Part shown: piece by piece, positions 25,632 to 32,751 of the stretch
Layout: each line of letters opens with the position of its first letter
Numbering within the stretch: position 1 is the stretch's first letter
Assembly (NCBI GenBank): GCA_002352665.1
Contig: DEIV01000116.1
Coordinates: forward strand, 24,821 to 61,055
Direction of reading: 5' to 3'
Origin: Flavobacteriaceae bacterium UBA2765
GTDB lineage: Bacteria > Bacteroidota > Bacteroidia > Flavobacteriales > Flavobacteriaceae
Length of the DNA: 36,235 bases
The notes under the pieces: model-generated
Seen by the model: only the letters and a program-made list of their open reading frames with translations
Database searches by the model: none
What the model was told of the DNA's origin: nothing
Program-made: the position numbers and the translations under genes

Positions 25632-28061
25632 TTAAAACTTCAAAGTAAGGCCTAGTAAAAAGTTAGTTGTGGCTTGAGGATAATAACCCGAACCTTCAAT
25701 AGTTATTGTATTTCCAGGATTTGACCAAGTATCATCATAGGTATAATAATATCCATTAGAAACATATGTTGTATTAAAAATATTATTGATCAATGCGGAA
25801 AACACAATCGACTTAAAAACTTTATTCGGGTTTATTTCATAAACAATATTGATGTCATTGATAAAATAGCTATCCAATATTGAAAAATCAGCATCGGTAT
25901 TGCTCATGAATTGTTTACCCACATATTTTGACAATAAAGAAAATTGTAAATTTTTAAGAGGTTTATAAGTAATTGTATTTCCGGCAATTATTTTTGGTGA
26001 AAAAGAGATGTTTGTATTACCTAAATTAACCAAATTTCCATCTTTAGAACTTACAAAATCTTTATTTTTATTACTGCTTAAGGCTAGATTAGATTGCAGT
26101 ATTAATTTTTTAGAAACCTGGAGCACAGCATCAAATTCCAATCCTAAACGATAACTTTTACCACTAGTAGTACGTATAGGTGCTCCTACATCATCAAGTT
26201 GACCGGTTAATACCATTTGATCTTTATATTGCATATAATATAAGTTCGAGTTAAACTTTACTTTACTAGTATTTAATCTATAACCCAACTCAAAATCGTT
26301 TAGTTTTTCAGATTGGGTAATACCATTTTCAAAATCACTTCTTCTAGGCTCTCTATTGGCTATTGCATAGGATGCATAAAGCTGATTTTTAGCATTCATT
26401 TTATAAGTGACTCCAGCCTTAGGGTTAAAAAAAGAATAGACTTTATCAATAACTAATGGGACTCTGTCTGATGTTAGTCCTTTAGTTTTGTAAGCTACAA
26501 ACCGTCCTTGTAAATCTCCATATAAACTTAGTTTCTCATTTACTCTAAAAGTTGCCTTAGAAAAAATGCTGATATCTGTTTTTTTACCATTTCCAACATA
26601 GTATTGATCTCGAATTGCTGAACCTCCTGAATTTTCTGCCCAAATTACTTCACCAAAATGATCTCCATCATAGAAACTATAGGAACCACCAAAAATTAAA
26701 TCAACAGTATTGTTTTTGAAATTGGTATTTGCGTTGACAACATAAAAGTCATTGTCTAACCATCGGCGTCTGATCAAATCTGTAGTATTGATAATTTCAC
26801 CACCTAAAGCTAAAGGGGTAAAATCATAATCTGCAAAATCTTCATCTTCTTTGTATTGCTCAAAATATCCTCTCCCTTTGGTATAATTTAAGCCAATACT
26901 ACTTGTCCAGTTATTATTATAACGTTCATTCCAGTGTAGTTGATAATGGTCTTGTTTATAATTATCAACTTCATTATCATAAAATTGAGTATTACCTTCC
27001 TTATCTGTATACATTCCGGCAGGATTGAAAGTTCTATTAGATGTTAAAGTTTCAGCATCAATACCAAACCAAGATTGATAAGTAATTTCGTGCCCTCCAA
27101 AAGTCAATGCTTTTATTAATGTATTGTCGTCAATATAAACGGCTTGTAAAAAATAAGATTTTAAATCGGATGACGCTCTGTCTATATAACCATCAGAATA
27201 TATTTTAGACAATCTACCGGCTATTTCAATATGATCGTTAATTAAACCAGTGCTAAATTTTACATTGTGTTTTTTAGTATTAAATGAGCCGAAAGCATTT
27301 GATACTTCACCGTAGGGTTTATCCGAAACCGCATCAGTCAATATGTTTAAACTGGCTCCAAAAGCTCCTGATCCATTGGTTGAAGTACCCACACCGCGTT
27401 GTAATTGTAAATTTTCAGTAGAGGAAGTAAAATCAGGCATGTTTACCCAAAACGTACCTTGACTTTCGCTATCATTATACGGAATACCATTGATGGTAAT
27501 ATTTACTCTGCTGGCATCACTACCTCTAATACGTATACCTGTATACCCAACACCTGCACCTGCATCACTGGTGGTCACAACACTTGGTAAAAAGTTAAGT
27601 AAAATAGGGATGTCTTGCCCTAAATTTCTTTTGCTAAGTTCTCTTTTATCAATATTAGAATGTGTAATAGGAGAAGTAGCATTAACCCGAACTGCTCTTA
27701 CTATGACTTCATCTAATTTTTTAGGTTCTTGTCCTATTTGGATATCCAGTATTTTATTGGCTGATAGAAAAAATGATCTCTCAATCGGTTGGGACATAAA
27801 ACTAAAAGTTAAAGTATATTGCCCTTTTGGGAGTATTAGCTCATATTTTCCTTTAAGATCGGTTGTAGTTCCCTTATTAGTTCCTTTTATAAAAACATCA
27901 GTACCGAGTAAAGGTTGCTCGTTTTCGTCAACTACAGTTCCTGAAACAGTAAATTCCTGTGCAAAAGTGCTGTAAGAGAATAGGATTAAAAAAAGAAAAA
28001 AAAATGAATAATGAGATTCCTGCCTAAGCAGGAATGACGGATTATTGAATAAATTTTTCAT
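25632..28061 (-). CDS. TonB-dependent outer-membrane receptor, probable thiamine transporter
   Basis: 809 aa. After the signal peptide (ending FSYSTFAQ) comes a CarboxypepD_reg-like domain (FTVSGTVVDENEQPLLGTDVFIKGTNKGTTTDLKGKYEL). A plug domain follows (NLGQDIPILLNFLPSVVTTSDAGAGVGYTGIRIRGSDASRVNITINGIPYND), then a 22-strand barrel ending NFLLGLTLKF. A TPP riboswitch in its leader points to thiamine or thiamine phosphates as substrate, as for the known TPP-regulated receptor class in Bacteroidetes. The N-terminus is odd: MKNL is followed by NNPSFLLRQESHYS before the hydrophobic core, and those residues are encoded by a palindromic repeat (28016-28035 and flanks), apparently inserted in frame. 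Monocistronic, ending at a palindromic terminator. Confidence 0.9.
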   Translation of the reverse strand: MKNLFNNPSFLLRQESHYSFFFLFLILFSYSTFAQEFTVSGTVVDENEQPLLGTDVFIKGTNKGTTTDLKGKYELILPKGQYTLTFSFMSQPIERSFFLSANKILDIQIGQEPKKLDEVIVRAVRVNATSPITHSNIDKRELSKRNLGQDIPILLNFLPSVVTTSDAGAGVGYTGIRIRGSDASRVNITINGIPYNDSESQGTFWVNMPDFTSSTENLQLQRGVGTSTNGSGAFGASLNILTDAVSDKPYGEVSNAFGSFNTKKHNVKFSTGLINDHIEIAGRLSKIYSDGYIDRASSDLKSYFLQAVYIDDNTLIKALTFGGHEITYQSWFGIDAETLTSNRTFNPAGMYTDKEGNTQFYDNEVDNYKQDHYQLHWNERYNNNWTSSIGLNYTKGRGYFEQYKEDEDFADYDFTPLALGGEIINTTDLIRRRWLDNDFYVVNANTNFKNNTVDLIFGGSYSFYDGDHFGEVIWAENSGGSAIRDQYYVGNGKKTDISIFSKATFRVNEKLSLYGDLQGRFVAYKTKGLTSDRVPLVIDKVYSFFNPKAGVTYKMNAKNQLYASYAIANREPRRSDFENGITQSEKLNDFELGYRLNTSKVKFNSNLYYMQYKDQMVLTGQLDDVGAPIRTTSGKSYRLGLEFDAVLQVSKKLILQSNLALSSNKNKDFVSSKDGNLVNLGNTNISFSPKIIAGNTITYKPLKNLQFSLLSKYVGKQFMSNTDADFSILDSYFINDINIVYEINPNKVFKSIVFSALINNIFNTTYVSNGYYYTYDDTWSNPGNTITIEGSGYYPQATTNFLLGLTLKF
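28003..28048 (-). repeat. Palindromic repeat inserted in the signal-peptide codons of the TonB receptor
   Basis: The core is ATTCCTGC (28016-28023), CTAA, GCAGGAAT (28028-28035), an 8-bp-arm hairpin. Flanks read GAG before it and GACGGAT after it. From memory this resembles dispersed flavobacterial hairpins of the form ATTCCTGC-NNNN-GCAGGAAT with a GAC flank. Here it is translated, giving PSFLLRQESHYS between MKNL and the hydrophobic signal core. Repeat boundaries are approximate. Confidence 0.6.
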
Positions 28062-28198
28062 ACGATTATATATTATTAATCGAATAAAAAGAGGTAATTA
28101 TTCTTTTGGTGAATTTTGATGACATGGCAATTGTATGTAAAGATTGCCTACCCGCCATTTAACTCCTTTGCTACAAATGCCCATCAGACATTTTTTTC

Positions 28199-28309
28199 GC
28201 TAGGATCCCTAAACGACATTACCCGTTCTAGGTTCAATGGGTGTAATCTCAGCCCTTTTAATTCTGAACTCAATACTGCGAATTCATTACTTAAAAAAGC
28301 ACCCCTTTT
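28199..28309 (-). ncRNA. TPP riboswitch (THI element)
   Basis: On the minus strand the conserved core appears in order: AAAGGGGTGC, then GGGCTGAGATTACACCC, GAACC, CGGGTAATGTCG, and TTTAGGGATCC. These match the THI-box helices P1/P2, the CTGAGA loop J2/3 and the P4/P5 arm of the TPP riboswitch. It lies 138 bp upstream of the TonB receptor ATG. A hairpin downstream around 28150-28195 (AATG...GCATT) may be part of the expression platform. Ligand binding should repress the receptor when thiamine pyrophosphate is plentiful. The plus-strand ORF over this region is a shadow. Confidence 0.93.
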
Positions 28310-28319
28310 AAGATTGAGG

Positions 28320-28327
28320 CAAATATA
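28320..28327 (-). promoter_or_regulatory. -7 promoter box (TATATTTG) ahead of the TPP riboswitch
   Basis: Perfect TAnnTTTG on the minus strand, about 10 bp upstream of the aptamer's first helix, so the transcript would begin at the riboswitch. Confidence 0.7.
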
Positions 28328-28479
28328 ATTATCAATTATTAATTATGAGTAGCGAATTGAATTTATTTACAAAAAAAATCAATTGCCGGACAATTTAGAC
28401 ATGGTTGGTTTTATTGGACTTACAAGACTAACATTATAATTAGGTAATAAATGTAGCCTTTAGTTTATTAAAAACGAGT

Positions 28480-28487
28480 TAATTTTG
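28480..28487 (+). promoter_or_regulatory. -7 promoter box (TAATTTTG) for the ATP-grasp gene
   Basis: Matches TAnnTTTG on the plus strand, 20 bp before the ATG at 28508. Confidence 0.55.
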
Positions 28488-28507
28488 TATTTTCAAACTA
28501 AATAACA

Positions 28508-29677
28508 ATGGTAATTCTTGATAAACCTTATGTATCTGATTTTTTAATTGATACTATTAATAAATTTCAACTACCTGTACTTGAAAATCAGTTTGCTAAT
28601 GAAATAAAAACTATTGAAAAGTATCTTATTACCGATGATGAAGCTATTCAAAAAATTGTAGATCAAAAGGAATTGTTATACACCAATTCTGAAAATGCTA
28701 TTGGTTGGATTGGAAATAATCTAAAGAATTCAAATTTGCCTCAACAGATAGAATTGTTTAAAAACAAAGAAAAATTTAGGAATTTAATTACTGAATTATA
28801 CCCAGATTTTTATTTCAAAAAAGTGGCGTTTAGTGAATTAAAAAATCTAAATATTGAAAGTTTACCTATCCCTTTTGTTGTAAAACCAAATGTTGGTTTT
28901 TTTAGTATGGGTGTTCATATAATAGAAAACACCAATGATTGGTTAGACGCCTTAACAAGTCTTAAAATTGAAATGGATACTGTTAAGAATATATATCCTT
29001 TACAAGTAATGGATGCGACAGAATTTATTATTGAATCTTATATTAGTGGAAAAGAATATGCTATAGATTGTTATTTTAATAAAGAAGGCAAACCTGTAAT
29101 TTTAATTATATTGGAGCATCAGTTTTCTTCTGGTGATGATGTGAGTGACCGACTATATTTTACATCCACAACAATTATTAAAAAATTAAAGGATAAAGTT
29201 CAGGTTTTTTTAGAAAAGGTAAATAATCTTGCAGGTTTAACTAGTTTTCCATTGCATATTGAAATAAGAATTGATAATAATACAATAATTCCAATTGAAG
29301 GAAATCCTATGCGTTTTGGTGGCTGGTGTACAACGCCAGACTTGACGTATTATGCTTACGGATTTAACCCTTATCAATATTATTTTGAACAAAAAGTACC
29401 CGATTGGAATGCTATAATAAAAAAGTCTGATGGGTCTATTTATAGTATCATCATCCTAAATAATGCCACAGGATATGACGCGGATCAAATCAAATCATTC
29501 GATTATGACAAATTACTATCTACTTTCAAGAACCCCTTAGAACTTAGAAAAATAGCGTATTCAAAATATCCACTTTTTGGATTTCTATTTGCTAAAACAA
29601 CTAAACAGAATCGGACTGAATTGAAAAATATATTGGTTTCTGATTTAACCGAATTTGTTTTGCTTAATCAATATTAG
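28508..29677 (+). CDS. ATP-grasp domain protein, unknown substrate
   Basis: 389 aa, no signal peptide. Residues ~90-300 form an ATP-grasp fold: LPIPFVVKPNVGFFSMGVHII (ATP-binding lysine and flexible loop), FIIESYISGKEYAIDCYFNKEGKPVILIILEHQF (the EE/DxxY segment), and FPLHIEIRIDNNTIIPIEGNPMRFGGW with the metal-binding E-x-N signature. This is the carboxylate-amine/thiol ligase type. The C-terminal ~90 residues are unique, and the N-terminal ~85 are also not recognisable. No peptide or cofactor pathway gene adjoins it, so the substrate is unknown. Divergent from the TPP-regulated receptor; its 3' end overlaps arfB by 14 bp, tail to tail. Confidence 0.85.
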   Translation: MVILDKPYVSDFLIDTINKFQLPVLENQFANEIKTIEKYLITDDEAIQKIVDQKELLYTNSENAIGWIGNNLKNSNLPQQIELFKNKEKFRNLITELYPDFYFKKVAFSELKNLNIESLPIPFVVKPNVGFFSMGVHIIENTNDWLDALTSLKIEMDTVKNIYPLQVMDATEFIIESYISGKEYAIDCYFNKEGKPVILIILEHQFSSGDDVSDRLYFTSTTIIKKLKDKVQVFLEKVNNLAGLTSFPLHIEIRIDNNTIIPIEGNPMRFGGWCTTPDLTYYAYGFNPYQYYFEQKVPDWNAIIKKSDGSIYSIIILNNATGYDADQIKSFDYDKLLSTFKNPLELRKIAYSKYPLFGFLFAKTTKQNRTELKNILVSDLTEFVLLNQY

Positions 29678-30068
29678 GTTTTTGTCTAAGTGCTTTTTTA
29701 AAAGCTAGTTGTTTCTTTTTTTCTAACCTTTTTCTTATAGCCGATTTGCTAATTTTTGTTGCCTTTCTTACTTTAGGTTTTTTTAATCCGTTATTAATAA
29801 TGTCTAAAAAACGGTCAATGACAATTTCCTTGTTTTTGTGTTGACTTCTAGTTTGATCACAAAAAAGAATAAGTATATTTTCTTTAGTTAGTCTATTCTC
29901 TAAATTTTTTAACAAGAGCGTTTTTTGTTCATCATTGAGTTCTGTTGAATTGTCAAGATCAAAAGTCAATTCAATTTTAGATGATACTTTATTGGCATGT
30001 TGTCCACCAGGTCCACTACTTCTAATGGCTTTAAAGCTGAGTTCTTTGATGAGGTTTTCAGTGTTCAT
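29664..30068 (-). CDS. arfB: Alternative ribosome-rescue peptidyl-tRNA hydrolase ArfB
   Basis: 134 aa, the ArfB/YaeJ length. It hydrolyses peptidyl-tRNA on stalled ribosomes lacking a stop codon. It carries the release-factor GGQ motif at residues 21-23 in SSGPGGQHANKVSSKIEL, followed by the basic C-terminal tail rich in lysine and arginine (KKPKVRKATKISKSAIRKRLEKKKQLAFKKALRQK) that enters the empty mRNA channel. Convergent overlap with the ATP-grasp gene. The inverted-repeat DUF559 element lies 39 bp upstream of its start. Confidence 0.95.
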   Translation of the reverse strand: MNTENLIKELSFKAIRSSGPGGQHANKVSSKIELTFDLDNSTELNDEQKTLLLKNLENRLTKENILILFCDQTRSQHKNKEIVIDRFLDIINNGLKKPKVRKATKISKSAIRKRLEKKKQLAFKKALRQKPNID

Positions 30069-30106
30069 TATTTGGTGTAAAACTTCCTAAAAATGTAAAT
30101 TTAACT

Positions 30107-30135
30107 AATTCCCCTCTAGAGAGGGGCTAGGGGTG
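30107..30135. repeat. Left inverted repeat of the DUF559 element
   Basis: It begins AATTCCCCTCTAGAGAGGGG, an imperfect self-palindrome, followed by CTAGGGGTG. The last codons of the nuclease (…THP and stop TAG) are written in this repeat. Confidence 0.8.
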
Positions 30136-30512
30136 CGTTTTTTCAAATTCAAATATAAACCATTCTATAGCACGTAAAACATTATCCATTTCTTTTAATA
30201 CTTGATGGTCAGAAAATCGTAAAACGGTAATTCCTAGTTCATTTAATTTTTTGTCTTTTTTCAAATCTTTGTTATAGACTTCTATAAATTCATGTGAATA
30301 CCCATCAACTCCAATGGCGAGCATCAGTTCATTGCAGAAAAAATCAAGTATAAAATTATCTATTGGTTTTTACCGGTGAAAATCATAACCATGCATTTGT
30401 TTCCCTTTTAATTTTAACCATAAATAACCTCTGATTTTGTAGAATTATTACGCAATTGTCTTGCTAATTCTTTAAGGTTTGGGTTATATGGGATTATTTT
30501 TCGCTTTTTCAT
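30127..30512 (-). pseudogene. DUF559 (Vsr-like PD-(D/E)xK) endonuclease, multiply damaged
   Basis: Reading from ATG at 30512: MKKRKIIPYNPNLKELARQL then RNNSTKSEV, the standard DUF559 N-terminus. A missing T near 30425 shifts frame. Frame-corrected, it continues WLKLKGKQMHGYDFHR, an in-frame TAA (30370-30372) where CAA is expected, then KPIDNFILDFFCNELMLAIGVDGYSHEFIEVYNKDL and on to a normal C-terminus at 30127. Corrected length is 128 aa, normal for the family. The catalytic Asp in ILDF remains, but the conserved AIE(V/I)DG glutamate is GGA (Gly, 30310-30312). Three lesions, one in the active site, mean it is inactive. Family function is unknown; nuclease fold established. Confidence 0.85.
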
Positions 30513-30520
30513 TTTTTACA

Positions 30521-30549
30521 CACCCTAACCCCCTCTCTAGAGGGGAATT
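30521..30549. repeat. Right inverted repeat of the DUF559 element
   Basis: Reverse complement begins AATTCCCCTCTAGAGAGGGG followed by GTTAGGGTG: identical to the left repeat over 20 bases, 3 differences in the last 9. It lies 9 bp upstream of the nuclease ATG. Confidence 0.8.
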
Positions 30550-30666
30550 GATGCTTGCTATTTTTGAACCTATATTTTATTATTCAAATTTTTAAGGCTT
30601 TGTATAATTTCTTATTTTTTTATACCTTATTTTCTCTATAAAGATGCGAATAGATTATGTACTTTA

Positions 30667-31326
30667 TTATAAACCGTAATTGGTATTACTTTCTATATTC
30701 TGATGTAAAAAATGCAAATCTATATCAGCTAAATTATCCGAGAAGCTGTCCAAATTATCTCTGCCTTCTAGTAATTTATCTATAGCTTCTGTAGCCATTT
30801 TTAAACGTGTTTTTTTATCTCCTTTTAATAAAATATACGGTCGGTTATATTTTTGTAGAGCACTTTCAAAAGCGTTAAACATTTCCTTACGGAGTTCTGG
30901 TCTGTCTCTTAAATCATCTTCTTCCCATGGGGTATCAATATAGGTTAACAAGTATAAGTCGTAGGTATTTTCTATAGCTGCTTTATCTAATAGAGGGTCA
31001 ACTATTCCACCATAATACGCTTCAGAATAGACCTTGGTTTCTAATAAGTCAGTATCACAAATCAATACTTTATCCGCTTTTTTAACCAATTTATTTTCCA
31101 ATTTCATTTGCCCGACTGCAATGGGCAATAAGTCAGAATTTTCACATGTTTTACGCTGATTATTCCATTTATTTTGAAGATACTCTCTGGCATATTCAGC
31201 AACCCAAACCGTATTATAATGTCTTGCCAATTGTGTAGAGAGTGTTGTTTTTCCGGTGGATTCCGGACCAAACAATACTACCTTTACAATACTTGGTCCT
31301 TTTGATTGTTTAAGCTTTTTTTCCAT
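30667..31326 (-). CDS. NadR-like P-loop kinase
   Basis: 219 aa from ATG at 31326. An upstream ATG at 31446 would lie deep inside pnuC and adds 40 unlike residues, so 31326 is preferred; it still overlaps pnuC by 43 bp. A Walker A motif GPESTGKT lies at residues 20-27, then VWVAEYAREYL, ICDTDLLETKVYSEAYYG (Walker B-like and substrate region) and DLRDRPELRKEMFNAFE (lid). This is the ribosylnicotinamide-kinase domain of NadR without the HTH or adenylyltransferase domains. Coupling to PnuC suggests it phosphorylates the imported vitamin to trap it: nicotinamide riboside by homology, thiamine by the nearby TPP-regulated receptor. Last gene of a four-gene minus operon. Confidence 0.85.
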   Translation of the reverse strand: MEKKLKQSKGPSIVKVVLFGPESTGKTTLSTQLARHYNTVWVAEYAREYLQNKWNNQRKTCENSDLLPIAVGQMKLENKLVKKADKVLICDTDLLETKVYSEAYYGGIVDPLLDKAAIENTYDLYLLTYIDTPWEEDDLRDRPELRKEMFNAFESALQKYNRPYILLKGDKKTRLKMATEAIDKLLEGRDNLDSFSDNLADIDLHFLHQNIESNTNYGL

Positions 31327-32000
31327 ACTAGATATCCTTGAAAGGCTAAAATTAAGAAAATTGTGTATTGAATTCCTGTAAATCCGTAACCTTTTACAAA
31401 ATAAAGCGGAATTGATACAATATTGGTGAGTATCCAAAAATTCCAATTCTCTATTTTTTTAATTGCCATTAACCACATGGCTACAAAAGCGGCTGCGGTA
31501 GTAAATGTGTCTAAAAATGGTACAGCTACTCTAAATTTTTCTAAACTACCTGATGTTAAATTGGTATATGCAAAACTTGCACTTTCTTTGAAATTCAAGT
31601 CGTTTGGCATTACATTATAATGTCTATAAATAAAAATTACAAAGATGGAGGCTAATATAAAAATGGCAAAAGCAATGCATTTTTCTTTAATAGTAGTTCT
31701 GGAAATGGGGATATGTGTCTTTTTTTTAGCATCTATAAGTTTACTCCACATATACCATCCATAAATACTCATAAGAGTATAGTAGATATTAATGATTAAA
31801 TCTCCAAATAAATTCCATTGAGAGAGTAAATATATATATATGGTTGTGCTTATAATTCCGGTAGGAAAAACCAGGACATTTTCTTTTTTAGCATATAAAA
31901 CGCTGGCAATGCCTAAACCGGCAGCAATAATTTCTAAAATTATATTAATGAGTGGAGCTGTTCTATAAGGGTCTAAAAAGAAATCAATTAGTGTATTCAT
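31284..32000 (-). CDS. pnuC: PnuC-family vitamin transporter (nicotinamide riboside or thiamine)
   Basis: 238 aa with seven or so transmembrane segments (for example INIILEIIAAGLGIASVLYA, LFGDLIINIYYTLMSIYGWYMW, CIAFAIFILASIFVIFIY, GIQYTIFLILAFQGYLVW). The family's binding-site signature WxxWxxxN is present in ENWNFWILTNIVSIPLYF, and the matching aromatic motif NIYYTLMSIYGWYMW lies in the first half. Facilitator of the inner membrane that relies on metabolic trapping by a kinase. Substrate cannot be told from sequence: PnuC (nicotinamide riboside) and PnuT (thiamine) share these motifs. Begins 3 bp after the GGGP synthase stop and overlaps the kinase, so coupled translation is likely. Confidence 0.88.
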   Translation of the reverse strand: MNTLIDFFLDPYRTAPLINIILEIIAAGLGIASVLYAKKENVLVFPTGIISTTIYIYLLSQWNLFGDLIINIYYTLMSIYGWYMWSKLIDAKKKTHIPISRTTIKEKCIAFAIFILASIFVIFIYRHYNVMPNDLNFKESASFAYTNLTSGSLEKFRVAVPFLDTFTTAAAFVAMWLMAIKKIENWNFWILTNIVSIPLYFVKGYGFTGIQYTIFLILAFQGYLVWKKSLNNQKDQVL

Positions 32001-32003
32001 CTA

Positions 32004-32717
32004 TCAAAATATATCAAACCATAAATTATTTTTTTCAAAAGCCGTACCAATTACCACCAGATCTGCACCGGCATCATAAGCATTTTCTAATTGCTGTTTT
32101 GAACGAATACCCCCACCCACAATTAAAGGAATATTTAATTCTCTTTTAACGGTATTGATAATTTTTTGACTGACAGGGTACTTGGCTCCTGATCCAGCCT
32201 CTAAATAGATTAATTTTTTACCTGCAAATGCTCCTGCCTTAGCAGTATGCAAAATTAAATCTGTTTCGTTTTGAGGTATGGGCCTTGTATTGCTAACTCT
32301 CTGAACTGCAGTTTCTGTACCTCCATCAATTAAAATATACCCGGTTGGGATAATTTCCAAATTTGAATTTATGAGTTTTGGTACTGATTTTATTTGTTGT
32401 TGGATGAGGTATTCAGGATTATTACCGGAAATCAATGATAAAAACAATAATGCATCAGCTTTATCTGTAATTTGAGTATAATCTCCCGGAAATAATACTA
32501 TTGGAATACGAGTAAATTCTTTTAATTTTGTCACCAATCTATCCGTATCTCCATTGGATACAGTACTACCACCAACAAAAATAAAATCAGCTTTTTTATT
32601 TATTTTTTCTAGAAGATGTGAAAGCTCTTTTAAGTTAACTTTTTCAGGATCTAACAAAACGGCTAAAAGTTTTTCTCTTTGAGCAATAGATTGAATTATG
32701 TGTTTGTATATGTTCAT
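32004..32717 (-). CDS. Geranylgeranylglyceryl / heptaprenylglyceryl phosphate synthase
   Basis: 237 aa TIM-barrel prenyltransferase (PcrB/GGGPS family). It joins a polyprenyl group from its diphosphate to sn-glycerol-1-phosphate. Motifs: AVLLDPEKV near the N-terminus (substrate Asp/Glu), FIFVGGSTVSNGDTD, LFPGDYTQI, YILIDGGTETAVQ, YLEAGSGAKYPVS, and IVGGGIRSKQQLENAYDAGADLVVIGTAFEK, the phosphate site. The archaeal-type ether-lipid enzyme is widespread in Bacteroidetes, but the in vivo lipid and its use are poorly known. In an operon between PPTase and pnuC, 34 bp and 3 bp from its neighbours. Confidence 0.92.
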   Translation of the reverse strand: MNIYKHIIQSIAQREKLLAVLLDPEKVNLKELSHLLEKINKKADFIFVGGSTVSNGDTDRLVTKLKEFTRIPIVLFPGDYTQITDKADALLFLSLISGNNPEYLIQQQIKSVPKLINSNLEIIPTGYILIDGGTETAVQRVSNTRPIPQNETDLILHTAKAGAFAGKKLIYLEAGSGAKYPVSQKIINTVKRELNIPLIVGGGIRSKQQLENAYDAGADLVVIGTAFEKNNLWFDIF

Positions 32718-32751
32718 TAAAAAATCAAATATAAGGATTGCTTTGTATCAT

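Larger units (their letters stand above)
30107..30549 (-). mobile_element. 443-bp element: DUF559 endonuclease remnant between inverted repeats
   Basis: A DUF559-type nuclease gene (30127-30512, broken) is bounded by 29-bp inverted repeats at 30107-30135 and 30521-30549, identical over the first 20 bases and at 26 of 29 overall. Each repeat holds its own palindrome, CCCCTCTAGAGAGGGG, followed by a (C/G)T(A/T)(G/A)GGGTG tail. The nuclease stop codon lies inside the left repeat, so repeat and gene form one unit. I saw no clear target-site duplication. Mobility is inferred from this structure. Confidence 0.6.

Noticed and set aside
27490..27975. 161-codon plus-strand ORF
   Set aside because: Antisense to the plug and N-terminal domains of the TonB receptor, with no recognisable product.
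28116..28328. Plus-strand ORF of 70 codons upstream of the TonB receptor
   Set aside because: It is the complement of the TPP riboswitch and its promoter; no signal, domain or promoter of its own.
31327..31446. Longer start for the NadR-like kinase
   Set aside because: The extra 40 residues are out-of-frame reading of the pnuC 3' end and are unlike NadR proteins.
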